A DNA stretch of 64,000 nt from Nymphaea colorata. Its lineage: Eukaryota; Streptophyta; Magnoliopsida; Nymphaeales; Nymphaeaceae. Location of the stretch: positions 3,030,268 to 3,094,267 of the forward strand of contig NC_045144.1 in the NCBI RefSeq assembly GCF_008831285.2, read 5' to 3'. Made by a program: the position numbers and the translations under genes. The notes below the pieces were generated by a model that searched no databases, was not told where the DNA came from, and was given only the letters and a program-made list of their open reading frames with translations. This document shows positions 25,041 to 35,180 of this stretch, piece after piece (the stretch's first letter is position 1; every line of letters begins with the position of its first letter).

Positions 25041-25159
25041 GTTCATAGGGACAATTTTTTGTCATATATATATATATACCCTGCCCACACGGTCACACTC
25101 AAGCACCCATCCAGGTCAACAGTAGAGTTAAAGGCTTTTCCTTCTGGTACAGTACTAAT

Positions 25160-27567
25160 ACTGAACGGTCCCCTACCTGAGCCATGAATGGAGCCGTGGA
25201 AGTATGACCAACTAGCTCTACCATCATAACCATCGATAGGATATTTCCGCAATATCAACACTCTCTTAATATCACTGTCGATCCAATCAATCTCATGTGA
25301 ACTGAGAAGTTGCCCTTTGGTTTTACTCCATAAGAGCGCACAAAATTGTGAACCAGTATCCATGGAGTTCAAGCAAGACCCAGTACAAGTATTCCAAAAC
25401 TTAATGCAACAATCGTGGTTACCACCCCTGATGCAAGTAGGCTTCTTTGGAATGGACACCAGGCTGATGTTTTCACTGTACCTCTATGATCATCCAGCTT
25501 GTGTAGCCACTGATTCTGTCTGCCATTTCGCTCTAATGCCATTGTTCGATCCCAGATGTGCAAAAGTTTGTCATCACCTCCACTGTCTAATTGTTGGCCT
25601 GAACTCGACCACTTTAATCCACAAACTTCTAGTTCATGTCCTTTGTATTCTTCAACCATGTGAGATGGAATGCATACATCATTATTCAAAATTAAACCAT
25701 CCATATCACCAGTTGTAAGAATGTGAGAATTCCATGCAAGAGAACCAACCTGTGATTGATGACCCAATGTTGTACGTATCGTACGATACGTATCGTTTAG
25801 GAAATACGATACAATACACATCATGTATTGTAAATAGGAGTGTATCATACTTGTATTGTACGATACATGCGACCCAGCCTCCCGTATCATACGATACGAT
25901 GCGATACGCCCCGTATCGTATGATACAGACTGATTTCAAAAAAAGGGAGTCAGAACCCCCCTTTTTCAAGTTTTCTTAAAAAAAACCACCCCTTCTTCAT
26001 TTCTAACCTAAAGATTGTGCCGCCTTGGAGGAAAATCATCGATTTCCACCATGAAATCATTGATTTTCACCATGAAATTATCGAATTAACCATGAATTTG
26101 TGCATGGGTGGTTGATTCCCATTGGGAGGAAAAGAGTTTTTTTTAAATCATGAGGATGAAGAAGAAGAAGAAGATGGAGATGAGGATGAGAAACAATATA
26201 GTGAAGATTATGAATGAGAGTCGAGAGTGGTTTCATTTTATATGTATTGACATTGAACATTTTCACATTTTAAACTTGCTTTTTTATGTGGTATCTCATA
26301 GACTTATGGACCTTATGACTTATGAATCTATGGTTATGAAATTAATGATATACTTTATGTAATTGTTAACTTGTTGTGCTTTCTAGATTGATATTGTTAT
26401 GAATTTTGATGTTTATGAATAATGAACCATAACTTTATAGCAATAATAAGTCTGTCATTCTGTAAAACACGTTTTTTATGAAAACCATATTATTCTTGAT
26501 TTTTACTATTTTTTTATGAATTTTTCAATTTTTTTCCTATTTTGATATTTAAAAAAATGATATGGTTACGATACGTTACGATATTTTACAATACAGCGTA
26601 TCTTAAAGCTAGACCGATACAGCTTACGATACGTTTTTTAAAACATTGTGATGACCACATCGTAGAGCTCTCAATTGTAAATTTTCATGAAAGTATTGTT
26701 AGTATATCAGAAAGAATGTAGGGTATAAGTTACAAAATCTCAATTTTTTTGGTTCCATAGACTAAAGAAACTAGAAGAGACGAACCACAAACTCCCAAAA
26801 TTTTCTTCTAGGTTGTAATCCAACTAAATTACGAAGCATTCTTCTATATTTCAGCAAACCCCAAGAGAGGTTCAAATGATCCTAAAATCAGACAACATTT
26901 TGAGGACATGGAGTCTCCACTTCGGCAGATGGAACATAAAGATGCTGGAAAAAGGGAATCTGATAACAGGCGAGAAGTAGACCTGCTTACTACTTGTTGC
27001 ATCCCACAACTGAACCGTTGAATCGCGCAAACCAATGGCTATATGCGTACCATTAGCAGCCCAACTAACGCTTGTAATAGGGCCATTGTCCTCAATTGAC
27101 ATGAGCTTGGAACAAGCAGCACCTTGTGATGCATCCTAGAGATAGAGGGAGCACCCGAGAGCAATTGCCAAAACATTTCTGCTGCTCCAGTCAAGCAAAT
27201 TCAAGTACACGTCATCCATCAACTCAAGTGCAGTCAGAATTTTCAAACAAAATACTCTCACCATTTAAACCGCCAAAATTAAGGAGCTAAGAACTAGACC
27301 TACAAAAGGCAATGTCTAACCAATATTTTATGGATACACCTGAGAAATGTATCTACGAGGCTGAACAGTCCAAGAATGTTGTGGCCACCAAGAAATATTT
27401 TCAGCAGGTTCCAGAGGTTTGCTTCCAAAAGCAAGGATCCTGGTCCTGTTCTTAAGGCAGACCTCTGTCAAGCGCTTCATATAAGCTTTTTGCGATGATG
27501 TTAGAATTCTTGTTGTATTCTCTTTCTTTGAATCCACCATTAAATATTGAACAACTTCAAAGTCCAT
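25160..27567 (-). pseudogene. CDC20: CDC20-type APC/C activator pseudogene
   Basis: The parent protein binds and activates the anaphase-promoting complex. Exon 1 (27,567-27,340) opens MDFEVVQYLMV and holds YMKRLTEVCLKNRTRILAFG and RRYISQ, ending CAG|GTGTAT. Exon 2 (about 27,255-27,003) has [20 protein letters not shown], then YL-stop-DAS where tryptophan is expected, then GPITSVSWAANGTHIAIGL and VQLWDA. The next exon (26,690 to about 25,160) carries LRALRCGH, then, after an inserted transposon, [45 protein letters not shown] and [18 protein letters not shown]. Frameshifts near 25,440 and 25,220, the in-frame stop, the insertion and the missing C-terminus (with the IR tail) make it non-functional. 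Retained introns show it did not arise by retrocopying. Confidence 0.9.
25765..26648. mobile_element. Palindrome-rich hAT-like MITE, copy 1, inside the CDC20 pseudogene
   Basis: The 884-bp element is flanked by perfect 8-bp duplications TGATGACC (25,757-25,764 and 26,649-26,656). Ends are CAATGTTGTACGTATCG on the left and, reversed, CAATGTTTTAAAAAACGTATCG-like on the right. An 8-bp duplication with CA-starting ends points to hAT. The left third is packed with CGTATCGTACGATACG palindromes. The centre holds a run of GAA/GAT codons (about 26,146-26,215). There is no transposase. Copies lie at 33,272-34,046 and about 34,310-34,918. Confidence 0.9.
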
Positions 27568-27904
27568 AGCTGCTTTGTTGGGAATAGACCTGTCATACTG
27601 GAAACAACAGGAGTGGCAAAATGTGTTACACTATGTTTGGATAGAGGGAAAGAAAAGGATACTAAAGATTAGAAAGGATAGAAAAGCAGGAGTGTCTTTA
27701 TGATTAAAGGAAAGGGAAGGAGAGAAATTATTATAAAAGTTTATAAAAATGATAGGAAAGAAAAGGAATTATTAAATATCATCATTGTTTATCTATATAA
27801 AGGAAACGAAAGAAAAAGATTTAAGCCGGTTTATAATAACCCCCTAAAACTTGTAATCTTGATTATACATAGCTTACTTTCTTTCTATTTCTTCTACCAT
27901 AGCT
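27568..27904. other. Upstream flank of the CDC20 pseudogene; purine-rich AT sequence
   Basis: The stretch after 27,630 contains GTTTGGATAGAGGGAAAG and a long purine-rich run, a look common at the ends of small plant inverted-repeat transposons; 54,510-54,840 has a similar composition. No boundary can be fixed. Confidence 0.3.
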
Positions 27905-28330
27905 GAGATACACCGGGGTGCGGCTTGTCGCTGGTATTTCCCTGGTGTCACTTGCAGTCAGCCGAGAGTCCCTCGGCTGGTAATCTCTTCACCCCCTTGT
28001 AGTTTCGGGGTGGTAGTTTTGCATCTTTGTTTTCTGTATTTTGCTTTAGCCTGACGTAAGCCACTGCAACCCCACGCGGTTCCTCTGAGGCTCCTGCCCA
28101 AGGACACAACCGCAGGGCAGCCAACCACCTACTTGGTTCAAGGGTGTGGTTTGCACGTTAGTCGTGGTTTGTTGTGTGTGAGCGTAATTTTTGTATCGTT
28201 TGCGTTTGTAAAGCCTTTCACCTCTAGTTGTGTAGTAGGAAATATACCTCGCAGTTGGGAAACCTTTCCCTGTAACTTGTCCTAAGGGTTTTGCGCCGGG
28301 GTGTCTGTCCGGTCGGGTAGACGATTCAAA
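27905..28330. other. Unidentified GC-richer repeat-like segment
   Basis: Base composition rises sharply compared with both sides. The block runs from about CTGAGATACACCGGGGTG to GTCTGTCCGGTCGGGTAG and has no convincing frame: a minus frame of 111 codons has no recognisable domain. It could be an LTR or a SINE/LINE tail. No second copy is present in the window. Confidence 0.3.
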
Positions 28331-28535
28331 TGCATTTGCTGATGAAGATGCACATTCAAATGATAATTTTGTCATAAGCAAACTATAAATTGCAAGCCAA
28401 ACACATCAGCCATGAAGTATGAGAACAGCTATAGCAACTCAAATGTTTATAGATTATCAATTGAATAGTAAGTTTATTTATCAATTGATTATTGTTGCAT
28501 ATGATTGTTTGACATTTGTTTTGTTTTAAATAGGA

Positions 28536-28725
28536 CAATGAAGATGAAGCATTGTGAGAAGTACTATGTCGTGTTCGAAGGTAGGTCACGAGACATATAT
28601 GATAGATGAGAGTGGTGCCAAACTTTAGTATGTTGATACAAGGGTGCACTCTTTAGATCGTTCAATACCTTCGAAGCAACAGAATGTCACATGAATGTGT
28701 ATCTCAACAAGAAGTATGGTGTGTA
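28536..28725 (+). pseudogene. Viroplasmin-like (RNase H1 N-terminal) domain fragment
   Basis: Plus strand after an acceptor-like TTTTAAATAG: the reading holds EKYYVVFEGRSRDIYDR, a stop where tryptophan is normal, EWCQTLV, another stop, then YKGALFRSFNTFEATECHM. It keeps the family pattern better than the copy at 18,143-18,424, including the E-C pair before the second half. Two in-frame stops make it a relic. No transposase partner was found within several hundred bases. Confidence 0.65.
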
Positions 28726-29700
28726 AATACGTAGGCCTACAGATATTGACAATGTCATCGCAAAGCAAGAATAATAAGATATATAGTTTGTTGAACAGAA
28801 GTACAACTAGAAATGTTGGATTATTTGTTTTGTGATTAACTGTTTTTTTTTTTGTTGGATCTATATTCGTTAAACTTATATACTAGATGAGAATACATGT
28901 TTTGGTTACAAGTTGTATAACTTTGATACAGGACTATACTGAATTTGTGGATGTCATGGACTAGTTCTGTAATTATTGAGTTCATCCTTATACTGTTACT
29001 TGATTTTGTCAATCTATCTGTATGTCGACATTGTTGATGTTAAGGAATGCATAAACTGTGTGTTGCATGATCAAGTCACGACCATACTCTTGTTTTTTTT
29101 TTCTGTTAATAGATATCTTAGATTGTCGTTTAACGGGATTGGATTGCCTATGCTTTCTTCTTCTTACCAAGAGGTGTTGTAGCTTTATTTTTTGAGGTAC
29201 TAGATGCTTCTTGCTTAGGTGTAAATCATATTAAAAAAAAGTTGCTTAGGTTCTTATGCTATTAATGGGTATCATTATGCTAACTATGTTATTTGGATGT
29301 TTCATTAAAAAAACAAATATACTCACTTGAAAATGGAGGAGAACAAAAAAAAACCACTTCTTCCAACGGTCACCTAAAAAGTATCTCATCTTTTTGAAAG
29401 AAGAGATTTTTTCTTTTGTGTTTTTGTTCAAAATTCCTTTTCATGGTATTACCACTCTAAATTCTTTTCTGCCATCAGCCATCAAACAAGGCCCAAAACC
29501 GGTCACAAACTCTAACTAAAGTGTGTGGTTTCCTTAGGTCATTCTCCACACGTGTTCGGCCGCCCTGAAATGTTGTAGCAGGGATATATGTGAAGTTATA
29601 AAGTGCGGAATATTACGGGACAAACAAAAATTGTGGATGGTCGAGACAAAGGCGGAGGGCGCAGCGCAGACGGTCCCTTTGTTCAAACTTCCAACCCTAA

Positions 29701-29702
<2 letters not shown>
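28726..29702. other. No gene seen; upstream of the PPR gene
   Basis: AT-rich, with short frames only. The proximal part (about 29,520-29,700) is the likely promoter and leader of the PPR gene, but no clear TATA box could be assigned. Confidence 0.4.

Positions 29703-29743
<41 letters not shown>
29703..29743. repeat. (CT)n microsatellite in the PPR gene leader
   Basis: About 20 CT units end 10 bases before the PPR start codon. Pyrimidine tracts of this type are frequent in plant 5' leaders and promoters. Confidence 0.95.
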
Positions 29744-29747
<4 letters not shown>

Positions 29748-29753
29748 TAAGCA

Positions 29754-30605
29754 ATGCGAGCCAGAGTTTTGAGGGGCCTATTGGATCCGGTCATGCGTTG
29801 CCTGCATCAGAACCCTCATCCCTTGAAGCCTCCGGTACTGGTTTGTCTCACTTTGGACAGCGCCCTGTTCAGCACAGAGAGACGGACTCGGCCACCTACA
29901 GAACCTCCAAGGGATAACGATCTGTTCCACAAGTTCAGGCTCACCGAAGACGAAGATGACGAAGAAGGACAGGCCGCAGCAGTGGGTGCGCATAAAACTG
30001 CCTCCCCCGTCGATGCCACTAGAGAGGGCGTCGAGTCCAGGGTTGAAGTGCCGCCAAACGCTAAAGAAATCTTCAATAAGATGAAGGAGACCGGAATGAT
30101 CCCGAACGCGGTGGCCATGCTCGATGGTCTGTGCAAGGATGGTCTTATTCAGGTCGCGATGAAACTTTTTGGATTAATGAGGGAAAATGGGACAATCCCT
30201 GATGTAGTGATCTACACTGCGGTCGTTGATGGTTTCTGCAAGGCCATGCAATTCGACGATGCGACGAAGATCTTCAAGAAGATGCAATCCAATGGGGTCG
30301 TCCCCAATGCGTACAGTTACGCGGTGATGATTCAGGGGCTGTGCAGGGGACAGAAGTTGGATGACGCCTTGTCTTATTGCCTTGAGATGCTTGAACACGG
30401 ACATCACCCTAACGTAGCGACATTCATGATGTTGGTAGACGGATTCTGCAAGCAGAACAGGATGGGGGAAGTGGAGAGAGTAATTGGGAGATTGAGAGAG
30501 AAAGGCTTTGCTTTGAACGAAAAGGATATCAGGGAACACTTGGATAAGAAGGGACCTTTTCATAAGGGAATTCGGGAAGTGATATTTGGGAAAAGGGTCG
30601 TGTAG
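29754..30605 (+). CDS. P-class pentatricopeptide repeat protein, At4g38150-like, probably mitochondrial
   Basis: This intact, intronless 283-residue frame encodes an organellar RNA-binding protein of the PPR family. Residues 1-45 are Arg/Leu-rich with few acidic residues (MRARVLRGLLDPVMRCL), like a mitochondrial presequence. Residues 65-72 form an acidic patch (TEDEDDEE). From about residue 103 come a partial repeat and four PPR motifs: about 116-148, 149-183, 184-218 and 219-253. Each has the P-type ending (A.K.F..M...G..P). The first is two residues short around PNAVAMLDGLCKDG, a peculiarity I associate with the Arabidopsis At4g38150 protein, which is also short (about 300 residues). The C-terminal tail lacks E, DYW or SMR domains. 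The next upstream ATG in frame is absent, and the CT-rich leader abuts this one. The RNA target is not inferable. Confidence 0.9.
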   Translation: MRARVLRGLLDPVMRCLHQNPHPLKPPVLVCLTLDSALFSTERRTRPPTEPPRDNDLFHKFRLTEDEDDEEGQAAAVGAHKTASPVDATREGVESRVEVPPNAKEIFNKMKETGMIPNAVAMLDGLCKDGLIQVAMKLFGLMRENGTIPDVVIYTAVVDGFCKAMQFDDATKIFKKMQSNGVVPNAYSYAVMIQGLCRGQKLDDALSYCLEMLEHGHHPNVATFMMLVDGFCKQNRMGEVERVIGRLREKGFALNEKDIREHLDKKGPFHKGIREVIFGKRVV

Positions 30606-30989
30606 TTTAGGCGGCTCTCTTTCTTCCTGTAAAGTTCGTTTCTACCGAGGTATGTGCTCTTTTCGTATGCTTTTATATATCTTCTGTTAAAAACGATTTG
30701 GACATTTGAATGCTTTCTTCTCCTTTTGCATACGAATTCCGTAATTATTCACTTACAACTTATTCTCTGGAATCAATTAGTAATTGCGTCTTTCTGTTTT
30801 TATGTTTATCGTAGTAGTAGTCTCTGCCCTTTTCTTGAATTGTTTATCGAGTGAGACCGCTGCTGGTACCTGCTTTGCAAATGTCGTCATGTAGCATTAG
30901 CGCTTATTTCCGTTTAATCGGTTCAGACCCTGGAATCATTCTTTGAAGCATCTCCATGATTCGAAACCCCAAACAAAAGAGTTGGGACG
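30606..30989. other. 3' flank of the PPR gene
   Basis: No frame of note. It contains the 3' untranslated region and then the start of decayed hAT sequence. Confidence 0.4.
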
Positions 30990-31206
30990 TTGGTCATGTT
31001 TAAAGAGATCTTGCACGATGTAGCATAATCTGTGATGGCCTGTTGCACCCTATGAGGACTAATTTCTTTGATGACTTCCTACAAGTAAGCATCTCAAATG
31101 TTCAACATTCTTGTATTTGCCAAACACATTAGCTGTTTTAAAAAACACTGGCTCATTACATGCGATTACAATAAAAATTAACTAGTAGATGCCATGAAAG
31201 GTCTCT
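30990..31206 (-). pseudogene. hAT-3 transposase fragment (DUF659 region), downstream part
   Basis: On the minus strand the reading contains LIFIVIACNEPVFFKTANVF and KYKNVEHL, then VQQAITDYATS. This parallels LINFIAIAHDEPIFLKAIDA and AVQLITNNVA in the hAT-1 transposase at 44,226-44,540. The upstream half of the same gene resumes at 49,802 on the far side of the Gypsy element. The catalytic C-terminal half is not found further left. Confidence 0.7.
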
Positions 31207-31211
31207 GCATG

Positions 31212-32134
31212 TGGTAGCCACTGCCACCACAGCCGCTACTCAAGAGAGGAGTAATCGCACTCATGCACACTAAGATAATAAATTAGTGGAAAACATTATT
31301 TCCAGGATAACTATCTTCTCATTACTAGTCATAACTCCTTCGGGTCATTCTCCCACACATATATAAGGTGATTACAAGTTGGACTATATTAACCTAAGTC
31401 ACACGTACGCTGCAAAAACACTGCTGCACCCTTGTCGACACAACTCAGGTGCAGGTGCGGCTCGGATTCGCGCCCAATACGACTCAACAAGCGTTGAGTG
31501 CGGTCTGCCGCACCCGATCATTTTCGTCCATTTTGGACATGCACCCGACTCGCGTTTGACTCGAGTTGGGTGCCGTCAAACCGCGTCAAGCCTATTTCCG
31601 TCCTTTTTGATTTTTTTTTATTTTAAAAATTTTTAACGTCAAAAAGAAGGTTTAACATTTTCTTTTTCCATTTGTGTGTTCTGCCCTCTTTTTGTTGTTT
31701 TTTGTTTACTTGTTTAATGCTTGTTCTTTCTAAGCATGTTAATGCTTAATATGTTACATTGATATGACATATACACAATACATTGTAACTTATAAGTATG
31801 TAATATATAATATTCATATATAATTTATCCATAAAGTGTGTAATGTAGAGTGTATAGACTATAGTGTATACTCTAAATTTCTTAATTTTTATGTGTGTGT
31901 GCGCATGTGTATACATATATATTATAATATTAAATTAATAATAACAAGTAAATAGTCTCGCCGCACCGCCACACCTAAATTTTTGGGGATGTGTCACTCC
32001 GGCACCTGCACCCGCACTCCGCATCTATGTGACATAGATATTAACAGGACCCAACCGTTCCCTTGGGACGGAGACCTGTTTATTGTTCCTACTATTTCCC
32101 CTTAGTACAGGACTCTTCATTACAGCTACTGTCA
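31212..32134 (-). repeat. Gypsy 3' LTR, interrupted by a MITE
   Basis: It matches the 5' LTR at 49,567-49,796 on both sides of the MITE: GCCGCTACTCAAGAGAGGAG, TATATAAGGT and AGGACCCAACC. The plus-strand edges read TGGTAGCC and CTACTGTCA. Removing the MITE leaves about 271 bp. Confidence 0.9.
31394..32037. mobile_element. hAT MITE (644 bp) in the Gypsy 3' LTR
   Basis: Perfect 8-bp duplications ATATTAAC flank it (31,386-31,393 and 32,038-32,045). Ends are CTAAGTCACACG and, reversed, CTATGTCACATAG. The 5' LTR of the same Gypsy has one ATATTAAC (49,724-49,731) with no insert, the empty site. The left part (CACCCGACTCGCGTTTGACT) is similar to the subterminal region of hAT-1, so it is probably a deletion derivative of that family. 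It has no coding capacity. Confidence 0.95.
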
Positions 32135-32147
32135 ATTGCCTCCCCTT
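32135..32147 (-). promoter_or_regulatory. Polypurine tract of the Gypsy element
   Basis: On the minus strand AAGGGGAGGCAAT lies immediately before the 3' LTR start TGACAG. This is the position and composition of a plus-strand primer for reverse transcription. Confidence 0.8.
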
Positions 32148-32149
32148 AG

Positions 32150-33014
32150 GGCAAACACCTTGTCCTCAAGGTGTGAAGTTGGGGAACCGTTGTTTATCTC
32201 TATAGCCTCCTCCCAAGCGAGTTCGGGGGCCTTTTCTCCTTGCCATTCAACCAGCCACTGTATGTGAGACTGGCCTGACCTTCGAATGGAATGCTGTTGG
32301 AGGATTCTAAAGGGCTGTTGTCAGTCAACTGTAGTTGTGGGAAGTGTGGGTCAGTTCCATTGGTTTCTACTTTCTCCTTCTATTGGTAGCATGGTTTCAG
32401 TCTCGAAACATGGAACATAGGGTGGATCACTGAATCTGCGGTAAGGTTAGTCTGTAGGCAACCTTGCCCCACTTGACTATGAATTTTGAGAGGCCCATTA
32501 TAGTGAACTGTGAGTTTATAAGCTCTTGTTGACCTGTGTGCTACCTTGCCTACTAGGAGGCTTTTCAAATAGACCAAATCTCCCACCTGGTATGCCTTGT
32601 CTCGACGATGTTTGTTATGTTGTTGCGTCATTAGATTATGAGCTGTGGCTAATCGTGCCTTAATCACGTCAAGCACCTTATCATGGCAAAGTAGCTGAAC
32701 ATCCACGTTGTTAAGCTGTTCTCCTTGTGGATGATACCTTCGCAAGTTGGCGGGGTTGTTCCATGCACTGCCTCGAAGGGGGATACTCCTATAGTAGACT
32801 TAGCAGTGTTGTAAGCATATTCTGCCCATGACAAGTGTTCAGTCCAATTATAGGGTTGCTGCTCCGCATAGCACCTTAAGTACGTTTCCAAAATTCTGTT
32901 CACAACCTCCGTTTGTGAATGGTATGCAATGATCATATCATCATACACAACTTCGTTCTTTGTAATGCAAAATATTCCTGCCAGAAGTTGTTGAGGCACA
33001 AGGGGTCGTGGTTA
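32150..33014 (-). pseudogene. Gypsy integrase C-terminal half with chromodomain-like tail
   Basis: Minus strand from 33,014: VSNHDPL, NNFWQEYF, then YHSQTEVVNRILETYLRCYA, WAEYAYNTAKSTIGVSPFEA (integrase core end), then VGDLVYLKS and TVHYNGPLKI (DNA-binding part), FHVSRLKPC, and from about 32,280 IQWLVEWQGEKAPELAWEEA, then HLEDKVFAL, a chromodomain-like end. The preceding residues HGIAKSV are at 42,002-42,024, beyond the inserted hAT-like element. A frameshift near 32,720-32,740 separates the two longest frames. Confidence 0.9.
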
Positions 33015-33271
33015 CTCACAACCTATGTTGTTAAGGCCTCACTTAGGTATGGACTAAGCAAGATTCCACACCCGTTGGCTAAGTCTACCACTTGGCGGCA
33101 AGATATGTGTTGGCGCCTAGGCTGGCCTAGGCACGAAATCGCCTAATCCATGGCAAAGTGAAAAGTCGCCTTCCCTTTCAATTAAAGTTTTTTAATTGAG
33201 TATATATTGTTTATGTTGTATTGATTATGTATTTTTATGTTGATTATGTTGTTATATGTATACTTTAGATC

Positions 33272-34046
33272 AGTGTTGTACGTATCGTACGATACGGGGC
33301 CGTATTGTACGATATGTATCGTATCGATTACAAAATACGATACGGTACACCCCCTGTATCGTAAATGGAGGTGTATCGTGCCCGTATCGTACGATACATG
33401 CCCCCGTATCATACGATACGGCGCGATACACCCCATATCGTACGATACAGGCTGATTTAAAAAAAAGGGGGCTCAAACTCCCTATTTTTCAAGTTTTTTT
33501 TTTATAAAAACCTACCCCTTCTTCTTTTTTAACCTAGAGATTGTACTGCTTTGGAGGGAAATCATTGATTTTCACCATGAAATCATCTATTAAACCAAAC
33601 ATTTGTGCGTGGGTGGCTGATTCCCGTTGGGAGGAAAGGATTTTTTTTTAAATCATGAAGATGAAGATGAAGAAGAAGATGGAGATGAGGATGAAAATGA
33701 ATATGATGAAGATTATAAATCTATGGTTATGAAATTATGATATAAATTATGTAACTGTTGACTTGTGCTTTCTAGATTGATATTGTTATGAATTTTGATG
33801 TTTACGAATGATGAACCGTAACTTTATAGCAATAATAAGTCTATTATTCTGTAAAACATGTTTTTTGTGAAGAACATATTATTCTTGATTTTTATTGTTT
33901 TTTTATGAAATTTTCGATTTTTTCCTATTTTTTCTGATTTATTTAAAAAAATAAACGATACAGTTATGATACGTTACGATATTTTACGATACGGCGTATC
34001 TTAAAGCCAGACCGATACGGCTTACGATACGCTTTTTATAACATTG
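33272..34046. mobile_element. Palindrome-rich hAT-like MITE, copy 2
   Basis: A 775-bp copy of the element at 25,765-26,648 in the same orientation. Ends are CAGTGTTGTACGTATCG and, reversed, CAATGTTATAAAAAGCG. Flanks CTTTAGAT and CTTTATAT match at 7 of 8 bases. It keeps the palindromic block and the acidic codon run (about 33,655-33,720). Confidence 0.9.
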
Positions 34047-35180
34047 CTTTATATATATATGTATTGTTAGTCACTTTGTTATATAGTATTGTGATATCTC
34101 ATACCTGTTATATGTACACATTAGTATGGTTATGTTATGTACTTATATCATATAGTTATATGTATAATTGTATATGCAATTATGTATTGTCAGTCTGTTT
34201 TGTTAACCTGCTTTTATACCTGCTACATGTATTGTAATACTTGTTAGATGTATTCTTAATTTGTTATAATCCTGTTATAATACATGTTGTTATACCTGTT
34301 ATGTAAATTTTTTAATTTAAAAAAATATTAAACAATAATAAAAAATAGAAAAAAATCATAAAAAATTCGAAAAAATAAACAAAAAATCAGAAACTAAGAA
34401 AAATGTATTTAAATATAAAAAAGATCATCACACTTAAGGAACATTCATCTGTATCAACAACACATTAAAAAATAAGAAATCAGAGATTCAAAATAACATG
34501 ATAAGCATCCATCACAATTTTAAACTTGAAGAGTCTTAGGACTTCGAGTCTTAGGGCTTAGATTACATCACAATTTCATAAGTTCAAAACATATAGTTAT
34601 CATCTTTCATGATTCAACGATATTATCTCCCAAATCGATGAATCTTCAGTTATTTTTTATGAAAATATGCAAAATATCTCGCTCCCACGTCTGTTGGAGT
34701 CTTTAAACACAAGAAGAGAGAGAGGAAGGAGTGTTTAAACTTTAAAAACGTAACGAATTTTGTGTTTTCCCCCATATCGTATGATAGGGGGGTGTATCTC
34801 CCATATCGTACAATTCAGACGATATGCTTACGATACATGAGCGTATCGTGTATGGTAAGCGTACCATATAGGTTTTCTAAACCTATACGATCTGTATCGT
34901 ACGATACATATAACATTGGTTATATGTGTTATATGTAGTATAATACAATTTGTTATTCCTGTTATTATGTATTGTAATACATGTTATATGTATGTACTGT
35001 TATGGACAGTCTGTTGTACCTGTTATATAATATTGCATCAACCTATTATATGTATATACTATATACTGTTAGCATGCTATATAATATGTAATATTGTAAT
35101 ACCTGTTATATGTATATGTTAGTATGGTTGTGTACCTATATGAATTTTTACTGTTGTGTACTATTAGGTAGTGTAAGTCT
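34047..35180. repeat. AT-rich minisatellite-like array around the MITEs
   Basis: Variants of CCTGTTATATGTATTGTAATA recur with irregular 20-35 bp spacing at 34,047-34,310 and 34,919-35,150, also just left of copy 2 (33,200-33,260). MITE copies 2 and 3 appear to have landed in this array. Confidence 0.6.
34310..34918. mobile_element. Palindrome-rich MITE, diverged copy 3 in inverted orientation
   Basis: The right end (34,895-34,918) reads ATCGTACGATACATATAACATTG, the reverse of the left end of copies 1 and 2. Further CATATCGTATGATA and CCATATCGTACAATT blocks lie at 34,770-34,860. The internal part is only loosely similar. The left end is not clear, and the flank comparison (GTTATGTA against GTTATATG) is weak. 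Confidence 0.6.

Noticed and set aside
29603-29917. Plus-strand frame with a long Leu-Ser run overlapping the PPR start
   Set aside because: It is produced by the (CT)n microsatellite and overlaps the PPR gene in another frame; no family similarity.
33182-33507. Overlapping frames on both strands with repeated SYDT peptides, also at 25,706-25,979
   Set aside because: They arise from the CGTATCGTACGATACG palindromes of the MITE, which read similarly in both directions.
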